A DNA stretch of 28,786 nucleotides from an uncultured Eggerthellaceae bacterium (GTDB lineage: Bacteria > Actinomycetota > Coriobacteriia > Coriobacteriales > Eggerthellaceae). The notes beneath the pieces were generated by a model, which was not told the DNA's origin, searched no databases, and was given only the letters and a program-made list of their open reading frames with translations. Positions 22,202-28,786 of the stretch are shown piece after piece (the stretch's first letter is position 1; each line of letters opens with the position of its first letter). The translations under genes were made by a program, and so were the position numbers. The stretch spans positions 1-28,786 of the forward strand of contig CAMOLA010000028.1 of NCBI GenBank assembly GCA_946618265.1. Reading direction: 5' to 3'.

Positions 22202-23344
22202 ATGCGAGAGCTCGACGAGTACATCAACGTGGGCACGAAGCGCATGCGCTGCGGGTACACGACCGGCTCGTGCGCCGCAGCCGCCGCGCGCGCAGCCGCC
22301 GAGCTGTTGCTCTTCGGCGAAGCGGTGCCGGCGGTCGTGCTGCAAACGCCGGCGGGCATCGACGTCGTCATCGAAGTCGAAGAGCACGATGCTGGTCCTG
22401 GATGGGCACAATGCGCCGTGCAGAAGGATTCGGGCGACGATCCCGACGTGACGAATGGCGCGCTCGTGTACGCCCGCGTCGAGCGAAGCGACCTGCCCGG
22501 CATCTCGATAGACGGCGGGCTGGGCGTCGGCCGCGTGACGCGCGAGGGCCTCGATCAGCCCGTGGGTGCCGCGGCCATCAACTCCACGCCGCGGCGCATG
22601 ATCGCCGAGCAGGTCCAGGCCGTTCTGGACAAGGCCGGCGAGGGCGGAGCTTCTGAAGGCTTGGCCGTCATCGTGTCCATCCCGGCTGGAGTCGAGCTGG
22701 CAGCGAAGACGTTCAACCCGCGGCTCGGCATCGAAGGCGGCATCTCGGTGCTCGGCACGAGCGGCATCGTGCGGCCCATGAGCGAGGACGCGCTCATCTC
22801 CTCGATCGAGCTCGAGATGCGCACCTTGCATGCGCGCGGCGTGCGCGACTTGCTCGTCGTTCCGGGCAACTACGGCCGCGATTTCGCATGCGGCCAGCTC
22901 GCGCTTCGCATGGACGAGGCCGTTTCCTGCTCGAATTACTTCGGCGCGACGCTCGATGCGGCCTGCGTGCTCGGCTTCGAGCGGGTGCTCATCGTGGGGC
23001 ATATCGGGAAGATGGCGAAAGTCGCCGGCGGCATCATGAACACGCATTCGCGCGTGGCCGACTGCCGGGTCGAGGTGATCGCGGCCCATGCGGCGCTCGT
23101 CGGCGCTCCGCAACAGGCCATTGCCCGGATCATGGAAGCTGCGACGACCGATGCCGCCCTCGACGTGCTCGGGGAATGCGGGCTCGCGGACGCCGCCCTC
23201 GCATCGCTCATGAGATCCCTTGCCGACAAGCTGAACCATCGCGTCGCCGGTCGATTGCAGGTCGAGGCCATCGTGTTCTCGAACGTCCACGGCGTGCTCG
23301 GCATGACCCCCGGCGCCGAAGAGCTCACCCGCATCTGGTCGTAG
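22202..23344 (+). CDS. cbiD: Cobalt-precorrin-5B C1-methyltransferase
   Basis: CbiD methylates C1 of cobalt-precorrin-5B with SAM during anaerobic corrin-ring synthesis. The 380-residue protein has the classic N-terminus RCGYTTGSCAAAAARAAAE, followed by GRVTREGLDQPVGAAAINST, FNPRLGIEGGISVLGTSGIV and LIVGHIGKMAKVAGGIMNTH. Length fits the family. ATG 22202 follows GTAGGGAC. It lies 85 bases after the two-domain surface protein and is the last recognisable gene of the corrinoid locus. A GC-rich stem (22142-22172) precedes it. CbiF, CbiG, CbiH, CbiJ, CbiET and CbiC are not in the window. Confidence 0.95.
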   Translation: MRELDEYINVGTKRMRCGYTTGSCAAAAARAAAELLLFGEAVPAVVLQTPAGIDVVIEVEEHDAGPGWAQCAVQKDSGDDPDVTNGALVYARVERSDLPGISIDGGLGVGRVTREGLDQPVGAAAINSTPRRMIAEQVQAVLDKAGEGGASEGLAVIVSIPAGVELAAKTFNPRLGIEGGISVLGTSGIVRPMSEDALISSIELEMRTLHARGVRDLLVVPGNYGRDFACGQLALRMDEAVSCSNYFGATLDAACVLGFERVLIVGHIGKMAKVAGGIMNTHSRVADCRVEVIAAHAALVGAPQQAIARIMEAATTDAALDVLGECGLADAALASLMRSLADKLNHRVAGRLQVEAIVFSNVHGVLGMTPGAEELTRIWS

Positions 23345-23360
23345 ATCGCGCCTTCGCCCG

Positions 23361-23394
23361 CAAGGTGAGGCGGGTCTCCAGGGCAACTGTCTCA
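23361..23394 (+). repeat. Direct-repeat copy of the left arm of the 23454-23521 hairpin
   Basis: CAAGGTGAGGCGGGTCTCCA and the following GGGCAACTGT recur at 23451-23480 with a few substitutions. This gives three copies of one unit in the serC upstream gap, two direct and one inverted. Confidence 0.8.
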
Positions 23395-23398
23395 TACT

Positions 23399-23425
23399 GA
23401 CCGAAAGGGAGACTCCCTTTCGGTC
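23399..23425. repeat. Perfect 12-bp palindrome after cbiD
   Basis: GACCGAAAGGGA and TCCCTTTCGGTC pair around GAC. The same core is found twice in the inverted repeat at 208-276. The pair may end cbiD transcription, although only CTCCTG follows instead of a T tract. Confidence 0.8.
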
Positions 23426-23453
23426 TCCTGGCGTGATGGGACGGCGGGTGCAA

Positions 23454-23521
23454 GGTGAGGCGGGCCTCCAGGGTAGCTGTTTCACGGATGCGAAACAGCT
23501 ACCCTGGAGACCCGCCTCACC
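23454..23521. repeat. 30-bp near-perfect inverted repeat upstream of serC
   Basis: Arms 23454-23483 (GGTGAGGCGGGCCTCCAGGG start) and 23492-23521 differ at one position and enclose an eight-base loop. The right arm, GAAACAGCTACCCTGGAGAC, resembles GAAACACTTACCCTGGGAGA at 276-295. It belongs to the dispersed palindromic sequences of this genome and lies about 108 bases before serC. Confidence 0.85.
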
Positions 23522-23628
23522 GCGTTTTCGCAGCCTTTGAATTTCTGTGCCGTTATTCGGTGGCAGCGCGCTGTTCGCGCATGCAGTGCTATAGTGATGC
23601 AATCTTATCGTCGACAAGGAGGTTTCCT

Positions 23629-24717
23629 ATGAGCAGGGTTTACAACTTTTCCGCAGGTCCCGCCGTGCTTCCCGAGTCCGTCTTGGAGCAGGCGGCCGCC
23701 GAGATGCTCGACTACCAGGGTACGGGCATGTCAGTTATGGAGATGAGCCATCGCTCAAAGCCCTTCCAGAACATCATCGACACCGCCGAAGCCGACCTCC
23801 GCGACCTCATGGGAATCCCCGAGAACTACAAGGTGCTGTTCGTGCAGGGCGGCGCCACCACGCAGTTCGCCGCCATCCCGATGAACCTCATGAAGGCCGA
23901 GGGCGGCAAGGCCGACTACATCGTTTCCGGCTCGTGGTCCAAGAAGGCGTTCAAGGAGGCCAAGATGTACGGCGAGGCCGTATGCCTGGCTTCCAGCGAG
24001 GACGAGACGTTCAGCTACGTGCCCGACGTCGACGCGATCACCGTCGACCCCGATGCCGATTACCTCTATATCTGCCAGAACGAGACCATCTACGGCACCA
24101 CGTACCACAAGCTGCCCGAATGCGGTGACGTGCCGCTGGTGTCCGACGTCTCCTCGATGTTCCTGTCCGAGCCCATGGACGTTTCCAAGTACGGCGTCAT
24201 CTACGGCGGCGTGCAGAAGAACATCGGCCCCGCCGGCCTGGCGATCGTCATCGCGCGCGAAGACCTCATCCGCGAAGACGTCCTGCCGTTCACGCCGACG
24301 CTGCTGCGCTGGAAGACCATGGCAGACGCCGGCAGCCTGTACAACACTCCCGCTTGCTACACCATCTACATTTGCGGGCTCGTGTTCAAGTGGCTCAAGG
24401 AGCAGGGTGGCCTCGAGGGCATCGGCAAGCGCAACCATGACAAGGCGGCGCTGCTCTATGACTTCCTGGACAACTCCAAGCTGTTCAAGGGCACAGCGCG
24501 CAAGGAGGACCGTTCGATCATGAACGTTCCGTTCATCACGGGCGACGCCGACCTCGACGCGAAGTTCATCGCCGAGGCCGCCGACCACAACATCGCCAAC
24601 ATCAAGGGCCACCGCTCGGTTGGCGGCATGCGCGCCTCCATCTACAACGCCATGCCCGTCGAGGGCGTCCAGGCGCTCGTCGACTTCATGGAGAAGTTCG
24701 AGAAGGAAAACGCCTAG
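23629..24717 (+). CDS. serC: Phosphoserine aminotransferase
   Basis: SerC transaminates 3-phosphohydroxypyruvate with glutamate to phosphoserine, the second step of serine synthesis, and can also act in pyridoxal phosphate synthesis. The 362-residue fold-type I PLP enzyme opens with VYNFSAGPAVLPESVLEQAA. It includes VLFVQGGATTQFAAIPMNL and the PLP-lysine region YGGVQKNIGPAGLAIVI, and ends HRSVGGMRASIYNAMPVEGV. ATG 23629 follows AAGGAGGTTTCCT, a near-perfect ribosome site. TATAGT at 23590-23595 may be a -10 box. It is monocistronic with its own terminator. Preferred codons suggest high expression. Confidence 0.97.
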   Translation: MSRVYNFSAGPAVLPESVLEQAAAEMLDYQGTGMSVMEMSHRSKPFQNIIDTAEADLRDLMGIPENYKVLFVQGGATTQFAAIPMNLMKAEGGKADYIVSGSWSKKAFKEAKMYGEAVCLASSEDETFSYVPDVDAITVDPDADYLYICQNETIYGTTYHKLPECGDVPLVSDVSSMFLSEPMDVSKYGVIYGGVQKNIGPAGLAIVIAREDLIREDVLPFTPTLLRWKTMADAGSLYNTPACYTIYICGLVFKWLKEQGGLEGIGKRNHDKAALLYDFLDNSKLFKGTARKEDRSIMNVPFITGDADLDAKFIAEAADHNIANIKGHRSVGGMRASIYNAMPVEGVQALVDFMEKFEKENA

Positions 24718-24738
24718 CCCCAGAGTAAAACCATCGTG

Positions 24739-24769
24739 CTGGGAGGCGATATTCGCCTCCCAGTTTCTA
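24739..24769 (+). terminator. Rho-independent terminator after serC
   Basis: CTGGGAGGCGA and TCGCCTCCCAG pair perfectly over 11 bp around TAT and run into TTTCTAT. It follows the serC stop by 21 bases. Confidence 0.9.
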
Positions 24770-24820
24770 TATCATGGCCGAATGCGGTGATTGGAGAATG
24801 AAGCCTTGAAATCCTGAGAA

Positions 24821-25038
24821 CTATTTTCGATTTTGTTTGATTTGAGAGATTATCGAGTGTGTAATGTTCAGAAATGGCGATTATGTTTGATTATTGCTCG
24901 GGTGTTCGCGAAATCGCGAGCGTTTGCCCAGGTCGGAATCGCCGAATTTGGCCTTTGAGCAGCAACGAGCAAACATAATCGAAAAAAATGAACAATCAAC
25001 GTGCAGATTTCGCCGAAATCAAACAAAACTGAAAATAA
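24821..25038. repeat. Nested AT-rich inverted repeats between serC and pcrA
   Basis: The outer arms TTTTGTTTGATTT (24831-24843) and AAATCAAACAAAA (25016-25028) are perfect and extend imperfectly to 24821 and 25038. Inside, CGATTATGTTTG (24878-24889) pairs with CAAACATAATCG (24970-24981). At the centre TCGCGA repeats at 24906 and 24914, forming a small palindrome. The three layers are roughly concentric. The stretch is far poorer in GC than the neighbouring genes and shows no credible reading frame. It may be a structured RNA leader of pcrA or a mobile palindrome. Confidence 0.75.
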
Positions 25039-25115
25039 TTCTCACTTCAAGAAGGGTTCTCACGAACACGCGCGGCGGCGAGCCAGCCGCCAGACAACAA
25101 GATAGGGAAGCAGGC

Positions 25116-27452
25116 ATGCCACTAGATATCGAAACCTTGAACGAACCGCAGCGCGACGCGGTCCTCACGACGGAAGGCCCCCTGCTCGTGCTGGCGGGTG
25201 CCGGATCGGGCAAGACGCGCGTGCTCACCTACCGAATCGCGAACATCTTGCAGTCGACCGACACTCCTCCATGGGAAATTCTGGCCATAACGTTTACCAA
25301 CAAGGCGGCCGCCGAGATGCGCGAGCGCCTGCGCGGCCTCGTGGGCGACCGCACGCGCGGCATGTGGGTCTCCACGTTCCACAGCATGTGCGTTCGCATG
25401 CTGCGCGCCGATGCCGAAGTGCTCGGCTTTTCGCAGAACTTCACGATTTACGACGAAGGGGATTCCAAGCGCCTGGTCAAGGACATCATGGCCGAGCTCG
25501 ATATCGACCCGAAGCGCTATCCGATCAACGCTTTGCGCAATCGCATATCCACGGCGAAAAACGAGCTGGTGGTGGCGGGCGATTTCGCGGACCAGGCCAT
25601 CGACCCGGTCGGCAAGCAGGCCGCGCGCGTGTACAAGCGCCTGCAAGAACGCCTGCGCGCAGCCAACGCCTTCGATTTTGACGACCTGCTGCTCTATGCG
25701 TACCTGCTGCTGAAGCACCATCCCGAGATCCTCGAGGCGTACCAGAACCGGTTCCGCTACATCCTGGTCGACGAGTATCAGGACACCAACCACGCTCAGT
25801 ACGAGATCTGCAAGCTCTTGGCCGCAAAGCGCCGCAACATCATGGTCGTCGGCGACGACGACCAGTCGATCTATTCGTGGCGCGGCGCCGACATCCGCAA
25901 CATCCTGGAGTTCGAGTCCGACTACCCCGAATGCAAGACCATCAAGCTCGAGCAGAACTACCGCTCGGTCGGCAACGTCTTGGCGGCCGCCAACGCGGTC
26001 ATCGCGAACAACGTCACGCGCAAGCCCAAGAAGCTGTTCACCGCGAGCGAGGACGGGGACAAGATTCAGGTGTTCATGGCCTCCGACGAGCGCGACGAGG
26101 GGCGTTGGATCGCGGGCCAGATCGAGAAGCGCCATAACGAGGGGCTCAGCTACGAACAGATCGCCGTGTTCTACCGCACCAACGCGCAAAGCCGCATGCT
26201 CGAGGACATGTTCCTGCGTGCGGGCGTGCCGTACCGGATCGTGGGCGGGACGCGCTTCTTCGAGCGACAGGAGATATCCGACGTCATGGCGTACCTCACG
26301 CTCGCGGTCAACCCGGCCGACGACATGGCCGCCCAGCGCGTCATCAACGTCCCGCGCCGCGGCGTGGGCAAGACCACGATCGAGCGCATATCCCAGATCG
26401 CGCGCGCGGAGAACACGACGTTCATGAACGCGGCCGAGCTAGCCATCGTCGACGACACCCTGCGCGCGTCATCGCGCAAGGCGGTGGGGGAGTTCGTCGA
26501 GATCATCAAGAACGCGAGCTCTTACGAAGGGGACCTGAGAAGGGTCATCGAAGCCATCATCGAAGGAGCGGGCCTCATCGAGGCGCTGCAAGTCGAGAAC
26601 ACCGACGAATCGCGCGGGCGCATCGAGAACATTAAGGAGTTCCTCAGCGTCGTAGACGAGTTCGTCGACACGCATGATGACGAGGACGCCGAATTCGCCG
26701 CGCCTTCGGCCGACGACGAAGAAGGCGCCGAGCCCGTGCGCGTCCTGCGCGGCGATTCCCTCGCCGACTTCATCGAATGGGTGCGCCTGCGCACCGATCT
26801 GGACGCGGCTTCGGACGACGGCCACGCGGTTACGATGATGACCGTGCATTCCTCCAAGGGCCTCGAGTTCGACTGCGTGTTCGTGGCCGGCATGGAGGAG
26901 TCGCTGTTCCCGCACATGAACTCGATGGGCGATTCCGCAAGCGTCGAAGAGGAGCGACGGCTCGCCTATGTCGCCATCACGCGCGCCCGGAAGAACCTCT
27001 ACCTCACCTGCGCATCGCAGCGCCAGCTCTTCGGTAGCACCCATGCCAACCCCGTTTCGCGGTTCCTGCACGAGATACCCGAAGAGCTGCGCCAGACGAC
27101 GGGCGTCGGCTCGGCGGGCTTCTCGGGCACCGGTTGGGAAAAGCGCGGCAGCAGGCGGGGCATATCCGGGTCGGGCACCGAGGCGGGCCGCGGCAGCGTG
27201 TTCGGCCGTTCGAGCTCGTTCGGTTCGGGCGAGCGCACGCGCAACGTGCGCACGGGCCTTTCCGCATCCGCGAGGAAGAAGCCCGAGGCAAAGGTCACGT
27301 ACGCCAAGGGCGACCTCGTCGACCACAAGACGTTCGGGCGCGGCACGGTGACCAAGGTCGATGGCGATGTCATATTCGTCAAGTTCTCGAAGCTCGGCCA
27401 GACGAAGAAGCTGCTCAAGGATTATGCTCCTATCGTCAAGATCAACGGATAA
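25116..27452 (+). CDS. pcrA: UvrD/PcrA-type ATP-dependent DNA helicase
   Basis: PcrA is a superfamily 1A 3'-5' helicase acting in nucleotide excision repair, replication restart and removal of RecA. The 778-residue protein shows the Q-motif LNEPQRDAVLTTEGP, Walker A LAGAGSGKT (26-34), motif II LVDEYQDTNHAQY, motif III GDDDQSIYSWRGAD, motif IV LEQNYRS and motif VI LAYVAITRARKNLYL. The C-terminal tail ends in a Tudor-like PcrA domain (VTYAKGDLVDHKTFGRGTVT and the following KVDGDVIFVKF), the RNA-polymerase-binding part in related proteins. The Ser/Gly-rich linker before it is long. I chose ATG 25116 (AGGGAAG upstream). Reading further upstream would cross the AT-rich palindromes. Identification is firm. 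Confidence 0.95.
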   Translation: MPLDIETLNEPQRDAVLTTEGPLLVLAGAGSGKTRVLTYRIANILQSTDTPPWEILAITFTNKAAAEMRERLRGLVGDRTRGMWVSTFHSMCVRMLRADAEVLGFSQNFTIYDEGDSKRLVKDIMAELDIDPKRYPINALRNRISTAKNELVVAGDFADQAIDPVGKQAARVYKRLQERLRAANAFDFDDLLLYAYLLLKHHPEILEAYQNRFRYILVDEYQDTNHAQYEICKLLAAKRRNIMVVGDDDQSIYSWRGADIRNILEFESDYPECKTIKLEQNYRSVGNVLAAANAVIANNVTRKPKKLFTASEDGDKIQVFMASDERDEGRWIAGQIEKRHNEGLSYEQIAVFYRTNAQSRMLEDMFLRAGVPYRIVGGTRFFERQEISDVMAYLTLAVNPADDMAAQRVINVPRRGVGKTTIERISQIARAENTTFMNAAELAIVDDTLRASSRKAVGEFVEIIKNASSYEGDLRRVIEAIIEGAGLIEALQVENTDESRGRIENIKEFLSVVDEFVDTHDDEDAEFAAPSADDEEGAEPVRVLRGDSLADFIEWVRLRTDLDAASDDGHAVTMMTVHSSKGLEFDCVFVAGMEESLFPHMNSMGDSASVEEERRLAYVAITRARKNLYLTCASQRQLFGSTHANPVSRFLHEIPEELRQTTGVGSAGFSGTGWEKRGSRRGISGSGTEAGRGSVFGRSSSFGSGERTRNVRTGLSASARKKPEAKVTYAKGDLVDHKTFGRGTVTKVDGDVIFVKFSKLGQTKKLLKDYAPIVKING

Positions 27453-27512
27453 ACGAATCAAGCGAGCAGGGCGGGGGCCATTGCTCGGGGTTAATGGACA
27501 GGAGATGCAAAC

Positions 27513-28786
27513 ATGGCTTCGCCAATCATCGTAGTAGGGCATAAGAATCCCGATAACGACGCCATTTGCGCGGCTATCGGCTACGCTTGGCTCAAGAACG
27601 AGCTCGCAAAGCGCGATGCGGAAGAAGGCGAGGAGCTGCTGGAGTACGTCCCGGCGCGCCTTGGGCCCCTCCCGCGTGAAACGGCGGGCGTGTTGGACAA
27701 ATGGGGCATCGAGCCTCCCATGGTCATCAACAACCTGTTCGCCCGCGTGTCCGACGTCATGACGCACGAGCCGTTGTCGGTCGGCGCCGACGCGAAGATC
27801 ATCGAAGCGGGCCGCATCATGCGCAAGCACAACATCCAGGCGCTCGTCGTGACCAACGACGACGGCACGTACAGGGGCCTCATCTCCACGCGCATGATCG
27901 CCAATCGCTACATCTCGGCAACCGACGTGCTCGAGACCGAGGGCGCGAGCGAGATGTCGGTCGCGGCCGACCTCATCGCCTCGCTCGACCAGACGGTCGA
28001 CACCGTCATGGAGTCCCAGATCCTCACGCTCGACGCGGACGACAAGCTCGACGAGGCGGCCGACGATTTGCTCAAGCAGGTGTTCCGCGAAGCGGTCGTG
28101 CTCGACGAGCGCAACGTTCCCATCGGCATCGTCACGCGGTCGGATATCGCCGTTCGCCCGCGCCGCAAGGTGATACTGGTCGATCACAACGAGATAAGCC
28201 AGGCTGCGGCGGGCATCGAGGAGGCCGAGGTCGTCGAGATTATCGACCACCATCGCATCGCGGACGTATCGACCATCTACCCGATCAAGTTCATGAACAT
28301 GCCGGTCGGCTCGTCCGCGACCATCGTCACGCTCGAGTGCCAGCGCTACGGCATCGTTCCGCCCAAGCCCATCGCGGCTGTCCTGCTTTCTGCCATCATG
28401 ACCGACACCGTGGTGCTGAAGTCCCCGACTGCGACGGCCACCGACAAGCACATCGTCGACTATTTGGCCGGCATCTTGGGGGTCGATCCGCTCGAATTCG
28501 GCATGGAGGTGTTCTCGTACCGCGGCGGCGATGACGACATGCCCATCGACAAGCTGGTCAGCGCCGATTCGAAGGAGTTCGACCTCGGCGAGGGCACGGT
28601 GCTCATCGCCCAGCACGAGACGACGAACCTCGATTCGGTCATGGGACGCGAGCAGGAGATGCGCGAGTACATGCGCGAGCTCATCGACAACCACGGCTAC
28701 ATCTGCGTGCTGCTCATGGTGACCGACATCATCGCCGAGGGCAGCCAGTTCCTCTGCGAGGGCAACCGCCGCATCGTCAACCGCGC
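27513..28786 (+). CDS. ppaC: Family II inorganic pyrophosphatase with CBS domains (partial, cut by window end)
   Basis: The visible 424 residues belong to a manganese/cobalt-dependent family II pyrophosphatase of the DHH superfamily, which hydrolyses PPi to phosphate. Metal ligands include VVGHKNPDNDAI (His10, Asp14, Asp16), VDHNE (Asp224) and the DHH motif at 245-247 in VEIIDHHRIAD. Between the first and second motifs lie two CBS domains (about 75-132 and 160-212) expected to bind adenine nucleotides and regulate activity. They are separated by about 30 residues, so the roughly 120-residue DRTGG domain of clostridial CBS-PPases is absent. ATG 27513 has ACAGGAG upstream. It lies 60 bases after pcrA. 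The stop is beyond the window. Confidence 0.93.
   Translation, partial: MASPIIVVGHKNPDNDAICAAIGYAWLKNELAKRDAEEGEELLEYVPARLGPLPRETAGVLDKWGIEPPMVINNLFARVSDVMTHEPLSVGADAKIIEAGRIMRKHNIQALVVTNDDGTYRGLISTRMIANRYISATDVLETEGASEMSVAADLIASLDQTVDTVMESQILTLDADDKLDEAADDLLKQVFREAVVLDERNVPIGIVTRSDIAVRPRRKVILVDHNEISQAAAGIEEAEVVEIIDHHRIADVSTIYPIKFMNMPVGSSATIVTLECQRYGIVPPKPIAAVLLSAIMTDTVVLKSPTATATDKHIVDYLAGILGVDPLEFGMEVFSYRGGDDDMPIDKLVSADSKEFDLGEGTVLIAQHETTNLDSVMGREQEMREYMRELIDNHGYICVLLMVTDIIAEGSQFLCEGNRRIVNR

Noticed and set aside
22094..23617. A 507-codon minus-strand frame opposite cbiD
   Set aside because: CbiD signatures explain the region; the minus frame also runs through palindromic repeats, typical of a chance frame.
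24894..25115. N-terminal extension of pcrA by 74 residues
   Set aside because: The added part crosses the AT-rich palindromes and looks unlike the family; ATG 25116 begins with the usual PcrA start region and has a ribosome site.
26469..28694. A 741-codon open frame on the minus strand opposite pcrA and ppaC
   Set aside because: It mirrors high-GC codon structure of two well-supported plus-strand genes, has repetitive His/Asp/Arg/Val composition and no motifs.

Overview
The window is a high-GC chromosomal segment, most likely from an anaerobic actinobacterium of the class Coriobacteriia (Eggerthellaceae-like). This is inferred from gene content and base composition, not from a database search. 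Supporting signs are a SepF-ProC-YggT-DivIVA division block, a stand-alone ferredoxin:thioredoxin-reductase-like protein, an anaerobic-type (CbiK/CbiL/CbiD) cobalamin route, Ser/Ala-rich lipoproteins, and a CBS-type pyrophosphatase without a DRTGG domain, an arrangement I recall from Eggerthella lenta.

Left part (1-11000). On the minus strand lie prfA (RF1) and prmC, which methylates RF1. They are separated by a 256-278 nt spacer carrying a long inverted repeat. On the plus strand follow a secreted PuuD-like class I amidotransferase, the small FTR-like tri-CxC protein, a perfect 52-bp inverted repeat, and the division block sepF-proC-yggT-divIVA ending in a clear terminator. Next are larB, a half-length larC, a NifU C-terminal-domain protein and a small zinc-ribbon protein, closed by a terminator. 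lgt and a convergent PucR-type regulator complete this part.

Central part (11200-23344). An extended -10 promoter and a cobalamin riboswitch head a 12-kb corrinoid locus. In order it holds a lipoprotein with a novel-looking beta-domain; a lipoprotein form of the cobaltochelatase CbiK; a second beta-domain lipoprotein; a BtuF/FepB-type binding lipoprotein with FecCD permease and ATPase; CbiL; an ABC-2 transporter pair; a cytoplasmic CbiK; a membrane-anchored protein carrying both kinds of beta-domain; and CbiD. Only three steps of corrin-ring synthesis are encoded here, so the rest must lie elsewhere or be absent. The two CbiK copies, one outside and one inside the membrane, together with four related surface domains and an importer, suggest a system that captures and perhaps metallates tetrapyrroles or handles cobalt at the cell surface. 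This is the most interesting part of the window.

Right part (23345-28786). serC has a strong ribosome-binding site and a terminator. It is followed by a nested AT-rich palindromic spacer, pcrA/uvrD, and a family II inorganic pyrophosphatase cut off by the window end.

Intergenic spaces are unusually rich in long inverted repeats of several kinds. At least two kinds recur within the window (1-52 with 13618-13669; 208-300 with 23361-23521), which points to families of dispersed palindromic elements in this genome. No tRNA, rRNA, CRISPR array or recognisable transposase gene was seen.
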